Source: Spirochaetota bacterium (GTDB lineage: Bacteria > Spirochaetota > UBA4802 > UBA5550). Taken from it: a stretch of 5,890 nucleotides of DNA. Of this stretch, positions 5,269 to 5,890 are shown piece after piece. The DNA lies in the NCBI GenBank assembly GCA_022704585.1, contig JAKJGD010000148.1:1-5890 (forward strand), written 5' to 3'. The translations under genes and the position numbers were made by a program. Under the pieces are notes generated by a model. That model ran no database searches and had not been told where the DNA came from. It saw nothing but the letters and a program-made list of their open reading frames with translations. Each line of letters begins with the position of its first letter. Within the stretch, counting starts at the first letter, position 1.

Positions 5269-5890
5269 TCACCCCCGTTTTTATCTTCCAGCGCCGGATA
5301 AAAATGTTCCCCGGTCTGGCTTTCCCCGACAAATCCGTTGAAAATAACTTCCAGGATGACCGGGATTTCATCGCTCAGCGGGTAATTCATACCCTGCCTG
5401 AACCACTTGTGTACAACGCCGTCGATCAGCCCCAGCGCCCCGTAAAAAACAGTATAGAAATTGGTGGTCTTGAGTCTCTTCTCCCGGTTCATTGCAACTA
5501 TACTGTCCTTGAACATGGGGAACTGCGTAATAAAATAATCGTAGAACATGGTCGCCTCTCCGGCCTTGCCGGATATGGCCTCGCTCTGGATCAATTGGTA
5601 GACGATATAGTTTTCCTCTATGAATTTCACCCAGACTTCGATCATCTCCCGGATCTGCTTCAGGACATCATGCTCCAGGGAAAAAATCTGGCTGATCCTG
5701 CCGACAATGATCTCATAATGCTCGGTGAGGAGCTGGGTCAGCAGGTCCTCCTTGCTCTTGAAGTAGCGGTATACGGACCCCTTGCCCACGCCGGAAAGTG
5801 CGGCCACCTCATCGATGGTCGCGTTATGATATCCTTTCTGGGCGAACACCCTGAGTGCGGCGTCGAATATCTTTTTCCGCTTTATGTCCG
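5265..5890 (-). CDS. TetR/AcrR-family transcriptional regulator, 5' end outside the window
   Basis: The frame stays open to the right edge, giving 207 visible residues. A GTG at 5849 is not the start: the 13 codons upstream encode DIKRKKIFDAALR, the expected first helix of a TetR DNA-binding domain. The helix-turn-helix follows (ATIDEVAALSGVGKGSVYRYF, visible residues about 23-43, then KSKEDLL). The rest (about 50-207) is a helical ligand-binding and dimerisation domain, with aromatic-rich helices around EVWVKFIEENYIVYQL and GLIDGVVHKWF. Probably only a few N-terminal residues are missing. Members normally repress their own operon or neighbouring efflux or lipid genes until a small ligand binds. 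Here the only visible co-operonic gene is the STAS protein, which overlaps its stop by four bases. The promoter and operator would lie beyond the window. Confidence 0.93.
   Translation of the reverse strand, partial: DIKRKKIFDAALRVFAQKGYHNATIDEVAALSGVGKGSVYRYFKSKEDLLTQLLTEHYEIIVGRISQIFSLEHDVLKQIREMIEVWVKFIEENYIVYQLIQSEAISGKAGEATMFYDYFITQFPMFKDSIVAMNREKRLKTTNFYTVFYGALGLIDGVVHKWFRQGMNYPLSDEIPVILEVIFNGFVGESQTGEHFYPALEDKNGGE

Overview
The window looks like an ordinary chromosomal stretch of a moderately GC-rich bacterium, with short intergenic gaps and single genes or two-gene operons on both strands. I see no transposase, phage, CRISPR, tRNA or rRNA signal. The gene mix is a tandem pair of TIGR01777-family epimerases, a bacterial TMEM43-like protein, a SpoIIAA-like STAS protein and a TetR regulator. 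It would fit an environmental Gram-negative lineage such as Spirochaetota or Desulfobacterota, but nothing here settles the taxonomy.

Left part, + strand (1-2853). The 3' end of one TIGR01777-type NAD(P)-binding epimerase runs in from the left edge. Through an ATGA overlap at 359-362 it leads into a second, divergent TIGR01777 epimerase carrying an N-terminal SRPBCC (START/Bet v 1-like) domain. Downstream, 48 bases on, lies a roughly 11-helix membrane protein of no recognised family. Its reading frame is broken in a run of seven A (1938-1944). A single -1 shift there restores a continuous 357-residue protein, and the run forms a correctly phased A_AAA_AAG heptamer. It is therefore either a recent indel, a sequencing error or, less likely, programmed frameshifting.

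Middle part, - strand (2964-4049). A TMEM43/DUF1625-family membrane protein converges on the membrane-protein gene. A perfect 12-bp hairpin (2906-2937) between the two 3' ends probably serves as a terminator or mRNA end in both directions.

Divergent intergenic region (4050-4317). It is AT-richer than its surroundings. It holds a good -35/-10 pair for the rightward gene, a weaker candidate for the leftward gene whose -35 forms a 9-bp inverted repeat with the first, and a long imperfect hairpin at the expected 5' end of the rightward transcript.

Right part. A YfcE/MJ0936-type metallophosphoesterase (+, 4318-4890) converges on a - strand operon entering from the right edge. That operon is a TetR-family regulator, 5' end outside the window, whose stop overlaps the start of a SpoIIAA-like STAS protein in a GTGA.

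I do not find convincing evidence for a new defence, mobile or biosynthetic system. The most unusual items are the frameshifted membrane protein, the tandem epimerase pair with an SRPBCC fusion, and the TetR-STAS operon.
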